The notes below the pieces were generated by a model. That model searched no databases. It was given only the letters and a program-made list of their open reading frames with translations, and was not told the origin of the DNA. A DNA stretch of 39,472 bases, taken from Saccoglossus kowalevskii. Taxonomy: Eukaryota > Hemichordata > Enteropneusta > Harrimaniidae. Within the stretch, counting starts at the first letter, position 1. Every line of letters begins with the position of its first letter. This document shows, one piece after another, positions 33,501 through 39,472 of the stretch. Location of the stretch: contig NW_003125899.1 in NCBI RefSeq assembly GCF_000003605.2, positions 214,497-253,968 on the forward strand. Direction: 5' to 3'. The translations under genes were made by a program, and so were the position numbers.

Positions 33501-34673
33501 TGATATTATCACAACATGTATTCGCAAAGCGTAAAAGTACTGAGATATGGACTACGCAACATTGTACAAATGAAAACTGGTATTGCTTTTGATTGACAGT
33601 GCTTACCTGCAGCACAGCCACACAAGTATTTTTCACCTCGGATTGGCTTGCCAGACACTATGTGTGTACAGTCATTTTTATATTCCTAGGAAAAGAAAAA
33701 AAGAATAAGTTAACCTTTGAAAAAAATAATCTGAATCAAATTGCAAAACAAAACGATGTACTCCGGTAACCCATTATGTGTGATGCTCATAAAAAGCTCA
33801 TACAAAAATCTGAAAGTTGTCCTTGAGGTTTTAATTTTCATCAAAACTCATTGTGCTAAGTTAAGCAATATCAGTGGCAGTGTGCCAGAGAAATGGCAGA
33901 TAGGGTAATGTGAATTGCATTGCTTGTCATATTTGGACATCTACGTGTACACTTGTATCCGAGGAGAACACTGAATGGATGAGGATACTTTTAGTAAAAA
34001 TACAGCACACAGGCATATTTACAGTCCCCTTACAGGCTCCATAGCACTGAGAGCCAAATTATTTTCAAGACCTTTTCCCAAACTTTCTTGCATTTTTCCA
34101 AAACATTTTGATCAATATTAGGCCAACATCATCACCAAAGCTCATCAAAGTTCTGAGGATATGGTAGTTCCCTGGAGAAAATGGGCCTTTCTAAAATAAA
34201 TTAATAACTAGGGGGTATGAAGAAATTTCAAGACTTTTCAAAGATTTTTTTATTTTTCCTGTAATTTAAAGACAACTCAAAGACTTTCCAGACCTCAAAA
34301 AATCCACCAAAGACTTTCAAAGGATTTTCCCAACGCTATGGACCCTGCCATACTACAGACAAGTTTTCAAACGAAGAGTATTAAAATATGCTAGCAAAAT
34401 AAATTTATATTCCCAAGAAAAGTATATTAGATTAACACCAGTAGGATGGAAGACGGCAGTATCATCATAAACATAAAGAACCAAATGTATACTGTCATTC
34501 CAGAAAATTGCAGAAAATCTTACCAAGGTTTCATAGTATTTTCCTCCTAACCATAGTATATCTTTGGCTAATTGCACCTTATCTACACTTGAAAAGGCGG
34601 AGAGTAAAAACTTGTAATCACTGCTTCTGTACTTATTGTTTGATTTTCTTCTTGGCTTAGTAAAACTCATCAT
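20723..34673 (-). CDS. SLF1: SMC5-SMC6 complex localization factor 1 (SLF1/ANKRD32), complete, 17 exons
   Basis: The exons run on the minus strand (high to low): 34673-34524, 33685-33607, 32941-32701, 31832-31649, 31228-31000, 30569-30385, 29997-29764, 29064-28874, 28147-27971, 27817-27643, 27422-27275, 27037-26871, 26460-26312, 24288-24140, 23719-23513, 22997-22866, 21540-20723. Every junction is GT-AG and every phase agrees, giving 1204 residues plus TAA; vertebrate SLF1 is about 1060. Order of parts: two BRCT domains (about 15-215), Ser-rich linker (about 225-295), helical middle (about 360-770), a basic linker, ankyrin repeats (about 820-960), C-terminal helical domain. Diagnostic words shared with vertebrate SLF1 are [23 protein letters not shown] and [13 protein letters not shown]. 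Known role: RAD18 recruits SLF1, which with SLF2 brings SMC5/6 to damaged DNA in the nucleus. No frameshift or missing exon is seen. Confidence 0.93.
21541..22865 (-). other. SLF1: SLF1 intron 16
   Basis: About 1.3 kb, containing a foldback repeat (about 22460-22810) close to exon 16; the remainder is AT-rich. Confidence 0.5.
22460..22810. repeat. Foldback (inverted) repeat in SLF1 intron 16
   Basis: AGATTCCTACAAAACAGT (22493-22510) is the exact reverse complement of 22724-22741. Further out, GCAGCCATCTTG (22468) faces CAAGATGGCTGC (22787-22798). The arms are about 50-90 bases and imperfect. No clear target-site duplication. Confidence 0.6.
22866..22997 (-). CDS. SLF1: SLF1 exon 16, ankyrin repeat 3
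   Basis: Reads GTKSGKNNKGGLDLLASPD, then CGTTVLHDAIFNGHIQIARL and IVKAGG, a canonical ankyrin repeat (the human counterpart is GVTPLHDALSNGHVEIGKLL). Donor GGAG|GTGAGT; without splicing the frame continues but loses similarity. Confidence 0.93.
22998..23512 (-). other. SLF1: SLF1 intron 15
   Basis: About 515 bases; nothing recognisable. Confidence 0.5.
23513..23719 (-). CDS. SLF1: SLF1 exon 15, ankyrin repeats 1 and 2
   Basis: Ankyrin 1 reads GETQLHVACIKNNLAKVKEL, then LACPGIDIN. Ankyrin 2 reads [20 protein letters not shown], then KELLRF. The TPLHEA tetrapeptide-turn motif is intact. The [18 protein letters not shown] block is nearly identical to human SLF1. Acceptor ACTTGCAG, donor AAAG|GTAAAA, one base left over. 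Confidence 0.96.
23720..24139 (-). other. SLF1: SLF1 intron 14
   Basis: Contains a decayed inverted monomer of the array at 18206-19205 (listed at 23880-24060); otherwise nothing recognisable. Confidence 0.5.
23880..24060 (-). repeat. Isolated inverted monomer of the 18.2-19.2 kb tandem array
   Basis: On the minus strand it reads GAATGAAACTTGGCACG, then ACTAATTACCTAATTCGCAT and GTTCCACTGATATCTCAATA. These are in the same order as a unit of the array near 18240-18400. A single, diverged copy. Confidence 0.6.
24140..24288 (-). CDS. SLF1: SLF1 exon 14, basic linker before the ankyrin repeats
   Basis: It reads AKANVCTSKGFQSRSLSQ, then TRKRKSLLSPCTDENEP and LAKKKHLQVNKRNYKG. TRKRK and AKKKH are candidate nuclear localisation signals. 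Acceptor TTTTTTGCAG, donor AAAG|GTAAAT, one base left over. The human protein has a similar K-rich segment ahead of its ankyrin repeats. Confidence 0.88.
25310..25384. other. Assembly gap (75 N)
   Basis: Seventy-five unknown bases inside the tandem repeat. The 88 bases before it (25222-25309) are identical to the 88 bases after it (25385-25472), so the gap may be an unmerged contig overlap rather than missing sequence. Confidence 0.95.
25856..25890. repeat. Terminal hairpin of the intron 13 element
   Basis: A perfect 10 bp stem (AGTCCCCGTT/AACGGGGACT) with a 15-base loop, TTCGAACTTCGTCCG. Read from the minus strand it heads the element, as the hairpins at 18144 and 38738 do on the plus strand. 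Confidence 0.75.
26312..26460 (-). CDS. SLF1: SLF1 exon 13
   Basis: It begins VSCYFFLLPKLCWTVSD, the end of the helical middle region, then an acidic patch (DNSEDDVEN) and a Lys/Pro linker (KPKLKKPKPAKTEPLKTL). The donor TTGGC|GTATGT leaves two bases. Confidence 0.87.
26461..26870 (-). other. SLF1: SLF1 intron 12
   Basis: About 410 bases; nothing recognisable. Confidence 0.5.
26871..27037 (-). CDS. SLF1: SLF1 exon 12
   Basis: It reads GGLLDCSASISLLLETSQPS, then WLRMRLAECLLNS and LLNKQLSLRRI. The pair SWLRM and LSLRRI matches SWLQM and LSLQKM in the human protein. Acceptor ACTCACAG, donor ATT|GTAAGT, phase 0. Confidence 0.9.
27275..27422 (-). CDS. SLF1: SLF1 exon 11
   Basis: It reads TQILNMIQRMVAIAAECYQQ and ends FANEVISAFTEG. 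Acceptor TATTTGCAG, donor GAAG|GTATGA, one base left over. Confidence 0.88.
27643..27817 (-). CDS. SLF1: SLF1 exon 10
   Basis: It reads RQRPLRGPISPLKCS, then CILSCLLWPSGYPT and ISTAVITLLHYLVKAVKLA, more helical middle region. Acceptor ATTTTGCAG, donor ATG|GTGAGC, phase 0. Confidence 0.88.
27971..28147 (-). CDS. SLF1: SLF1 exon 9
   Basis: An acidic and Lys-rich insertion (KTEKDDTKDFDDASDGENKD) is followed by a hydrophobic helix, RLLLRYLVALFEQDFLGILV. Acceptor TTGTTATAG, donor AAG|GTGAGA, two bases left over. Confidence 0.87.
28148..28873 (-). other. SLF1: SLF1 intron 8
   Basis: About 725 bases, AT-rich; no recognised repeat or gene. Confidence 0.5.
28874..29064 (-). CDS. SLF1: SLF1 exon 8
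   Basis: It reads TDNIAISQGVYHLLKQTLCL, then CPAVSPALRCMYL and GGEWDFVSAII. This is an alpha-helical, HEAT-like pattern of the SLF1 middle region. Acceptor AACTACAG, donor AAG|GTACGT, two bases left over. Confidence 0.87.
29065..29763 (-). other. SLF1: SLF1 intron 7
   Basis: About 700 bases, AT-rich; no recognised repeat or gene. Confidence 0.5.
29764..29997 (-). CDS. SLF1: SLF1 exon 7, start of helical middle region
   Basis: Seventy-eight codons, phase 0 at both ends. It includes LPMVNTIDALIEEGMWLPAV, which lines up with the human segment around GVLNLIESLIEG, and PPPQLLHQVMKEMIQ. Acceptor AATTGACAG, donor CAG|GTATGG. Confidence 0.88.
29998..30384 (-). other. SLF1: SLF1 intron 6
   Basis: About 390 bases; nothing recognisable. 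Confidence 0.5.
30385..30569 (-). CDS. SLF1: SLF1 exon 6
   Basis: It reads GKDFLEVPAKLLSEAVRKAI, then a charged helical segment (REEKEKEAFTPKQ) and ends IKDIILRVKKRK. Donor AAA|GTAAGT, phase 0. No named domain; it links the Ser-rich part to the helical middle. Confidence 0.85.
30570..30999 (-). other. SLF1: SLF1 intron 5
   Basis: About 430 bases; nothing recognisable. Confidence 0.5.
31000..31228 (-). CDS. SLF1: SLF1 exon 5, serine-rich linker
   Basis: It begins HSTPDPAAFCVTTYVPPPTQ. A long Ser/Thr run follows, with more than half of about 50 residues Ser or Thr (for example HTSSSSSTCSSSQRSTSSS). This is low-complexity sequence, probably disordered and open to phosphorylation (inference). 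The donor CTACAG|GTAACT leaves one base. Identification rests on splice phase and position, not on conservation. Confidence 0.82.
31229..31648 (-). other. SLF1: SLF1 intron 4
   Basis: About 420 bases; nothing recognisable. Confidence 0.5.
31649..31832 (-). CDS. SLF1: SLF1 exon 4, BRCT2
   Basis: The junction gives RLLEVGGATVLPPRLRLND, then LTHVFVDLSYE and CLSPDYIAAVLCQ. The pattern (LLE-GGA-V, a strand, then a position-specific hydrophobic helix) is BRCT2. Acceptor TTTTTTCAG, donor CAG|GTAAGA, phase 0. It was not visible as a long ORF because a frame on the other strand overlaps it. Confidence 0.9.
31833..32700 (-). other. SLF1: SLF1 intron 3
   Basis: AT-rich with A tracts near 32330-32345; no gene or recognised repeat. 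Confidence 0.5.
32701..32941 (-). CDS. SLF1: SLF1 exon 3, end of BRCT1 and start of BRCT2
   Basis: It reads GKWVVTKDYITASREAGNWL, then [18 protein letters not shown] and the BRCT2 strand NWTVMLFVQNV. The conserved Trp of BRCT1 lies in GKWVVTKDY. This is the most diagnostic exon for SLF1. Donor AAAAG|GTGAGT, two bases left over. Confidence 0.95.
32942..33606 (-). other. SLF1: SLF1 intron 2
   Basis: AT-rich; no gene, RNA or repeat family recognised. Confidence 0.5.
33607..33685 (-). CDS. SLF1: SLF1 exon 2, BRCT1
   Basis: Seventy-nine bases reading EYKNDCTHIVSGKPIRGEK, then YLCGCAA. The CTHIV strand and the following helix are core BRCT elements; the matching human segment reads KNCTHLIAERL. 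Acceptor TTCCTAG, donor GCAG|GTAAGC, one base left over. Confidence 0.9.
33686..34523 (-). other. SLF1: SLF1 intron 1
   Basis: Holds a roughly 315-base hAT-like MITE at 34033-34347; otherwise AT-rich with no gene seen. Confidence 0.55.
34033..34347. mobile_element. hAT-like MITE in SLF1 intron 1
   Basis: The left end CAGGCTCCATAGC (34033) faces the right end GCTATGGACCCTG (to 34347). In reverse complement the right end reads CAGGGTCCATAGCGTTGGG, a typical hAT-type CAGGG terminus. The interior repeats AAGACTTTCCA/AAGACTTTCAA words. The expected 8-base target-site duplication is not clear, so the copy is old or the borders are off by a few bases. Confidence 0.55.
34524..34673 (-). CDS. SLF1: SLF1 exon 1 (coding), start of BRCT1
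   Basis: It starts MMSFTKPRRKSNNKYRSS and continues FLLSAFSSVDKVQLAKDI, then LGGKYYETL, the first strand-helix part of a BRCT domain. The donor is TTG|GTAAGA, phase 0. The basic N-terminal tail is not in vertebrate SLF1. The ATG follows immediately after TTTTTTTTCAAG, a good acceptor, so an upstream non-coding exon is likely. Confidence 0.85.
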
Positions 34674-34878
34674 CTTGAAAAAAAATTAATATGTGTAACA
34701 ATAATACCGGTATTATAGATTATAAATTAAATACTGGAAAATAAAAATCTGTCTGACAGAATTATCCTTTGTCCATGTGTGTGCCAGATTAATATGGGGC
34801 ATTCACACAATTGTCTGCCTTATTTGTAAAAAAAAACGAAAGAAAAAAACAAACTCAACTCTATCACATATATATTCT

Positions 34879-35981
34879 CACAGTCCCTCTATCCCCGGTC
34901 TGGAAACGGTCATTGTATTAGGTGTGAATTGGCCTCCTTCCCTGGCAAAGGCGCATTGCGGGTATGGGCAAAGCATTGTCACGTGATCAGTACGTGATTT
35001 GACATCGTCATTGTTATGTATTTTTTTACAACTTAGTTGTTTATTCCAGAATTCATGCTTTTTCACATAATTTTTTAATCAGGATATCTGTATAAGGTCA
35101 TATTTTAGCCGGCGAGTAGTTCTTTAATTCATCTATTTTACCAACAGCGACACATTTTCGCAACAAATTTTCATACCTTTACCATGATATTTGTCATTTT
35201 TGATTTTGGGGTGATTGAAATAAACTATTTTATTTACCATACTTCTTGGCGCGAAACCAATATTTGTCTTCGATTTTGACATTTTATGATCGAAACATAT
35301 CATTAAAAATTGGTGGGCTGATTTGTTATTTGTCACACCGCATTTTATTAATGTTAAATTGAGTGACTTTTATGGATGCTTTTTAGATCGTAAATACAAA
35401 TGGCAACGTTTTGAAATGACAATGTACTCAATTCTGTGCTAAAAAAAATCATTTATATACAAATATTGGAGCATTGTCATATACTTTTGCATAGAATAAA
35501 TTCATTAGTTGTTGTATAGTTGACTTGAATTGTTATGAACCCCCCAAGAATCAGAAATATCGCAGGTTTTTCGATCGACTATGTTAACATGAACGACGCC
35601 ATTTTGAAAAGATTTGTTTAGTGATGTCAGCATGTTGGCACGCCAAGTTTTTTCCCTATTAAAATGAGAAAATGAACATAATTCCCGATATTATTCTTTG
35701 CATTGCAGGAACTGGATGTTTATGAGTTGGTAGGCTGGTGGTGATGCGTATCAGGGTTCAAAAAACCCAAATTTCATAGTGATAATTTTGAAGTCAAAGT
35801 GAAGTCATACAATGAGGTATCGCTTTGCATGATGGTACATTTACCAATTTTACTGAATATTTTGACGGTATTGTAATCTGTCCGACTTCCTTGGCCCGGG
35901 TGTGAACGGTTTGTTTACCCGCACCGCGGTTCGAGACAAAAGAACGCTAGTCATTTCCAGACCAGGGATAGAGGGACTGTG
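34879..35981. mobile_element. 1.1 kb DNA transposon-like element with TIRs and target-site duplication
   Basis: The left end CACAGTCCCTCTATCCC plus C-GGTCTGGAAA faces the right end, whose reverse complement is CACAGTCCCTCTATCCC plus T-GGTCTGGAAA: about 28 bases with two mismatches. ATATTCTC occurs directly at both borders (34872-34879 and 35982-35989), an 8-base (or 7-base, depending on the border) target-site duplication. An 8-base duplication with CA..TG ends would fit hAT or P-type transposases. There is no transposase frame, so it is non-autonomous. Confidence 0.78.
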
Positions 35982-36102
35982 ATATTCTCAAAGACTAGCT
36001 GGAACAGGAAGTCAGTAGAAAACAAAAGATTCATGCAGAGGTGTTAATCTGAAAATGAATTGTCTATTCTCGTTCGTGATTGGTCCTGGCAAAGGGTGAC
36101 CA

Positions 36103-36644
36103 CCGAACTCGGCCAGATTTCTACTCGGCCAGTGACCGATCACGGCCAGTGACCGTACTCGGCCAGCATATGTGCATAAGGATGTCAATGATGCAACAGC
36201 GAGCGCTGTATTACAGACTGTCAGAGTCATATCACAACAAAATATAAAAAATGTACGGGCGTCAAAGGGTGTCGATTTCAGTGATGCCTATCGTGCTTTG
36301 TTAATAAAAAAAGGGTTGTCGATTTCAGTGACGAAACAGCCAGCGCTGTGTCTTTTGTCATATCACAGTAAAATGTAAAAAAAAATAGACGGTCGCCGAT
36401 GTGATGTCTGTGATTCGATGTAATGTCTGTGTTTTTCCTTTGAAAAGAAAATTTGCGTCACTGAAATCGACAATGTTCAGCCAATGTTGAAATCAACAAC
36501 ATGTCGGAGAACCAGTAGCGTTTGTGTGTGTGTGTGTTTGTAAACTTGCGTTGTTGAAATCGACAACAAAATAGTCAAGGGAGTTGGCGACTGGCCGAGT
36601 TGTGCATTTTTTCCCTGGCCGAGTTGAAATCTGGCCGAGTTCGG
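36103..36644. mobile_element. Inverted-repeat element with ACTCGGCCAG ends
   Basis: The left end CCGAACTCGGCCAGATTTC (36103 onward) faces the right end, GAAATCTGGCCGAGTTCGG (to 36644), its exact reverse complement. ACTCGGCCAG is also repeated several times just inside both ends. Inside, TTGTCGATTTCAGTGACG (36316-36333) is the exact reverse complement of 36456-36473. Two about 60-base direct repeats contain AGCGCTGT and GTCATATCACA. TCCTGGCAAAG occurs on both flanks (36084-36094 and 36651-36661). Non-coding. Confidence 0.7.
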
Positions 36645-38097
36645 TTGTATTCCTGGCAAAGTTTGGGGGATCCAAATCCTACTTGTCACGTGTCTGAGGG
36701 AATTTTGACTGGAGATGTTTTGTCCAGGCACTGATTATACTATTTTGAGTTTTTTGACAAAACCACTGCTAAGAAGAATGAAACATGTCATATTCTATTG
36801 TATTGTTCAAAACAATGCCTTTGTTCAACAAATGGATGCATGAATTGAACTCTTGAAATATAGTGTGTGCCATTTTACCACTTTGATTGACCAAACAACC
36901 AACTATTGATTGCAGCCCGCCAAATTCATCATGACAGGAAGTCGAACCACAGTCCTGTGGTCTAACATAGCAATTGCAGCTCAGCAAAACGATTCCACTG
37001 TGAGCTGGGAAGCAGGTGTTTACAATGACACAACTTCTTAGCTTGTTTGATGCTGTGTCAATGTTCACAGTTGGCGAGTGAAATAGTAAAGTATGTGGCC
37101 GAGTATGTGACAGATCTACTACTCCTGACTGGGCAATATTACATTGGTGTAACTTTCACGACATTATGTCATGCATCGTGGACGTACAGTGATAGGGTGA
37201 AAGTGACATGTTTATCTTTCACGTATTCCTCAATCGTGTTAAGGATATTTCCGGTATGTGAATCGGCTCGACCAAAACTAAAATACAAATCATTAATTGA
37301 ACCAGAGACAATTAAACCGCAGCTCACGGGCCTTAAAATTAAATCATATGATTAAAACCCGCTAATACAGCCCATGTATTTGTTTTTGTTGATCCACCGC
37401 GCTGAAACTAACAATTGGAGCGACGCGATCACGACTGCATACAGCGTGACCTGTGCCCCGTTGGCGATGTGATCTCCCCGTGGTATTGCAGTGAATTAGC
37501 AGCGAATAATTCAGTAATATTGTATATATAACTCACTTACGTCTTACGAACCAGGAACAAACTGTAGTGTACGGGACCGTGATCGGGTGCGAGGCTTCGA
37601 AATTCGCGCTCTTAGAATGTTCCATTTGAAAGTAGGGTATTCTTGGAAAGGGCCTTGGTCTGTCGTTAAAAAATTCTATAAAATGAATACTTCTTTTCTT
37701 GTTTTGGTTATAAAACATTTTTTAAAGTCTTAATGTAATTTAATGTTAGTTAATTGCGATCATATTTTTGAAAGTCTCAATGTTTAACAAAGCAGTATTC
37801 CCAAATAGTAAATTGGTTCGGTCCGGTAATTGATGTCTGGGGCGAAAGATAAACAAACTATTATATATTAGCAGTTGCGTTTTCGATCAGCGCAATAAAT
37901 AATACACACTAAGTAAACCCGTAAATACTCGTACATTCACTGCTAATATAATATCTATTTATTTCTTATTATTTTTAGGAATAAAATATATATTGTGTGA
38001 ATTATAAAATGCAAATTAATTTCTACTTATTCGATGTCACAAAAGACAAACTACTTTAAATTATTTTCGGTTGCGGAAGTGGCTGAATTATTTGTTA

Positions 38098-38198
38098 ATG
38101 ATGTACAGTTCAGCGCGATCAGCTCGAGCGGAGACTCGGAGTAGAGCAAAAGATGAGATTAAACGTGTTATGCAAGCTATTGACAAAGTTAGGAAATG
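38098..38198 (+). CDS. BCL7: BCL7-family SWI/SNF subunit, first coding exon (gene runs out of the window)
   Basis: It reads [18 protein letters not shown], then [16 protein letters not shown], with the Trp codon split TG|G at the donor TG|GTGAGT. This is the conserved BCL7 N terminus, in which vertebrate proteins have [18 protein letters not shown] and then KVRKW. BCL7A/B/C are small subunits of BAF (SWI/SNF) remodelling complexes in the nucleus. The next exon should continue with the conserved EKKWV block; it is not present before the window ends. The two adjacent Met codons leave the exact start open by one residue. Confidence 0.9.
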
Positions 38199-39472
38199 GT
38201 GAGTAATCTGTGAATGAAGGCGCGGATTCAGGTATCAAACGAATGGCCTCGTCTGTTCGCCATGTTCGTACGCCTGGCTATCGAATACATTGTCCTTTGT
38301 TTCAAACATTGAAGTTTCGGCCAGTTCCATTCATTACCTTGACAAATAATAAATAGTTTTTTTCGGCGGCTCCCACAGTTGGTAAATAATGTGTAACAAA
38401 TTTTATTAAAAACTTACAAAAATGTAGTAAAATCGGTTTTCTTCGAAAAGTAAAGCTTTGCTTGTTCCGCCATGTTTAATGATATTCAGTCTTGGATTTT
38501 CATCAGAATCCGTCAATTTAACATTTTGTAAATGTGGTTCACTGGGCTTCAAGGAGCCCACAAACGCCCTCGGGACTGGGCCGTACAATGCTAGATTCTT
38601 AACATTTGCTGAAAAAACAAACAAACACACAATTAGGGGATGCAATTTAAATTGGGGGGGGGGGCTATGGATTTTTCCCTGTAAATACATGTCTTTTAAT
38701 CAAACATACACCTGACGTCAGCTTTCATTCACTTTTTAGCTCCGCTGTCAACTTTGTCGAGCGGAGCTTATCCTATGAGTGATTTTCCGTCGGCCGTGTC
38801 AATGTTTTACTTTTTCGACTTCTTCTTGAAAACTATGAGCCTGAATGCTTTGATCCTTGGTGTATATGTAACCTTGGGTAGACCGCTCTCAGATTTGTTC
38901 ATTTCATGATGATATCTTCAATTCTCTAATTTTGGTGAATATTTTTGTAATTTTTGGTAAAAAGTGATATTCTCGACTTCTTGTTAAAAACCGCAAGTCC
39001 GATTGCTTTTATATTACCTATATCGGTACTACATGTGGACCTTTTTCAGATTTGTTAATCTCATGGTGATATCTTCAATTATTTAATTTTTATGATTATT
39101 TTTGTCATTTTTGGTGAAAAGTGATATTTTTGAATTCTTGTTTAAAACAAGTCCCATTGCATGGATACTATACATATTGTTCATTTTCTAATGATATCTT
39201 TTGTTCTTTAATTGAAATGTGCATTGCTAAACAGTGTTCTCCCCAGGAATTTAAACCACCATGGCGGCCTAATTTGCATACAATTTGCATATCATTTACA
39301 TAATAATAGAAATTGACAGAGCACATTTACACCCACACAATAAACAACATATATTTTCAAAAACAAAGTGGCAGATATTTATTTGCTTTACACAGTGTTA
39401 TAAACACTTTTATTTTGTGCACTTTTGTAATATTAATGAGCTCCGTCACAGTGCAAATATTTTTTTTTTGGA
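38199..39472 (+). other. BCL7: BCL7 intron 1 (partial)
   Basis: No further BCL7 exon is seen. The intron holds a G tract near 38655-38664 and a hairpin-headed tandem repeat element from 38738. Confidence 0.55.
38738..39235. repeat. Hairpin-headed tandem repeat element in BCL7 intron 1
   Basis: The hairpin is AGCTCCGCT (38738-38746) with AGCGGAGCT (38760-38768), a perfect 9 bp stem. It is followed by a TTTTCCGTCGGCCGTG tract and three degenerate monomers of about 157 bases, starting near 38816, 38972 and 39130. Each monomer carries a version of CGACTTCTT, then CAGATTTGTT, ATGATATCTTCAATT and AAAAGTGATATT. Same architecture as 18144-19205, different sequence. Confidence 0.75.

Larger units (their letters stand above)
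34674..38097. other. Spacer between divergent SLF1 and BCL7 genes
   Basis: About 3.4 kb. It should hold both promoters and any 5' non-coding SLF1 exon. It contains two inverted-repeat elements (34879-35981 and about 36103-36644) and a more GC-rich, CG-containing patch near 37390-37650. No frame here looks like a gene I can name. Confidence 0.55.

Noticed and set aside
20723-34673. Alternative identity as TONSL or BARD1, which also combine ankyrin repeats with repair roles
   Set aside because: BARD1 has RING-ankyrin-BRCT order and TONSL has TPR-ankyrin-LRR; here BRCT pairs are N-terminal and ankyrin repeats C-terminal, with SLF1-specific motifs.
35133-35336. Minus-strand 67-codon frame (SKSKTNIGFAPRSM...)
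   Set aside because: It lies wholly inside the non-autonomous TIR element at 34879-35981, has no recognisable domain and no splice partners.
37047-37355. Plus-strand 102-codon frame upstream of BCL7
   Set aside because: No domain, biased but not protein-like composition, and no splice signals linking it to the BCL7 exon at 38098.
37533-37718. Minus-strand 61-codon frame ending at a donor-like AC|GTAAGT, as a coding first exon of SLF1
   Set aside because: Joining it to 34673 puts SLF1 out of frame and stops at once; at most it could be a non-coding exon.

Overview
This is a eukaryotic window, most likely from the draft genome of a marine invertebrate (an invertebrate deuterostome such as a hemichordate or lancelet, or a lophotrochozoan; the sequence does not settle which). 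The evidence is animal-specific genes split by GT-AG introns, strongly AT-rich non-coding DNA, many short non-autonomous repeats and one run of N at 25310-25384. There are no prokaryotic operons, tRNAs, rRNAs or CRISPR arrays.

Layout from left to right. (1) 888-2272, plus strand: a weakly supported start of a secreted or membrane protein. It has a signal-peptide exon, a second exon in matching phase and a possible 21-base microexon; the rest of the gene was not found. (2) 4680-14800, plus strand: a four-exon gene for an 820-residue, hydrophilic, lysine-rich protein that I do not recognise. All four exons join in phase, and its first and last segments look conserved. (3) 14801-20722: the space between two converging genes, with a hairpin-headed array of about 140-base repeats and one of two related TA-flanked MITEs. 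(4) 20723-34673, minus strand: a complete 17-exon gene, reconstructed here exon by exon, for the SMC5/6 localisation factor SLF1 (ANKRD32). It encodes 1204 residues: tandem BRCT domains at the N terminus, a serine-rich linker, a helical middle and ankyrin repeats near the C terminus. (5) 34674-38097: the spacer between two genes that diverge, containing two inverted-repeat elements, one with a clean 8-base target-site duplication. (6) 38098-38198, plus strand: the first coding exon of a BCL7-family gene (SWI/SNF chromatin-remodelling subunit), which runs out of the window.

SLF1 and BCL7 are both nuclear chromatin or genome-maintenance factors and lie head to head about 3.4 kb apart, so shared regulation is possible but not shown. 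The unusual non-gene content is a set of repeat families built alike: a 9-10 bp GC-rich hairpin at one end, then a CCGTCCG-like tract, then tandem 120-160 base monomers. They resemble the non-autonomous Helentron/pearl style of element. One of them contains the assembly gap, whose two sides are an identical 88-base sequence.
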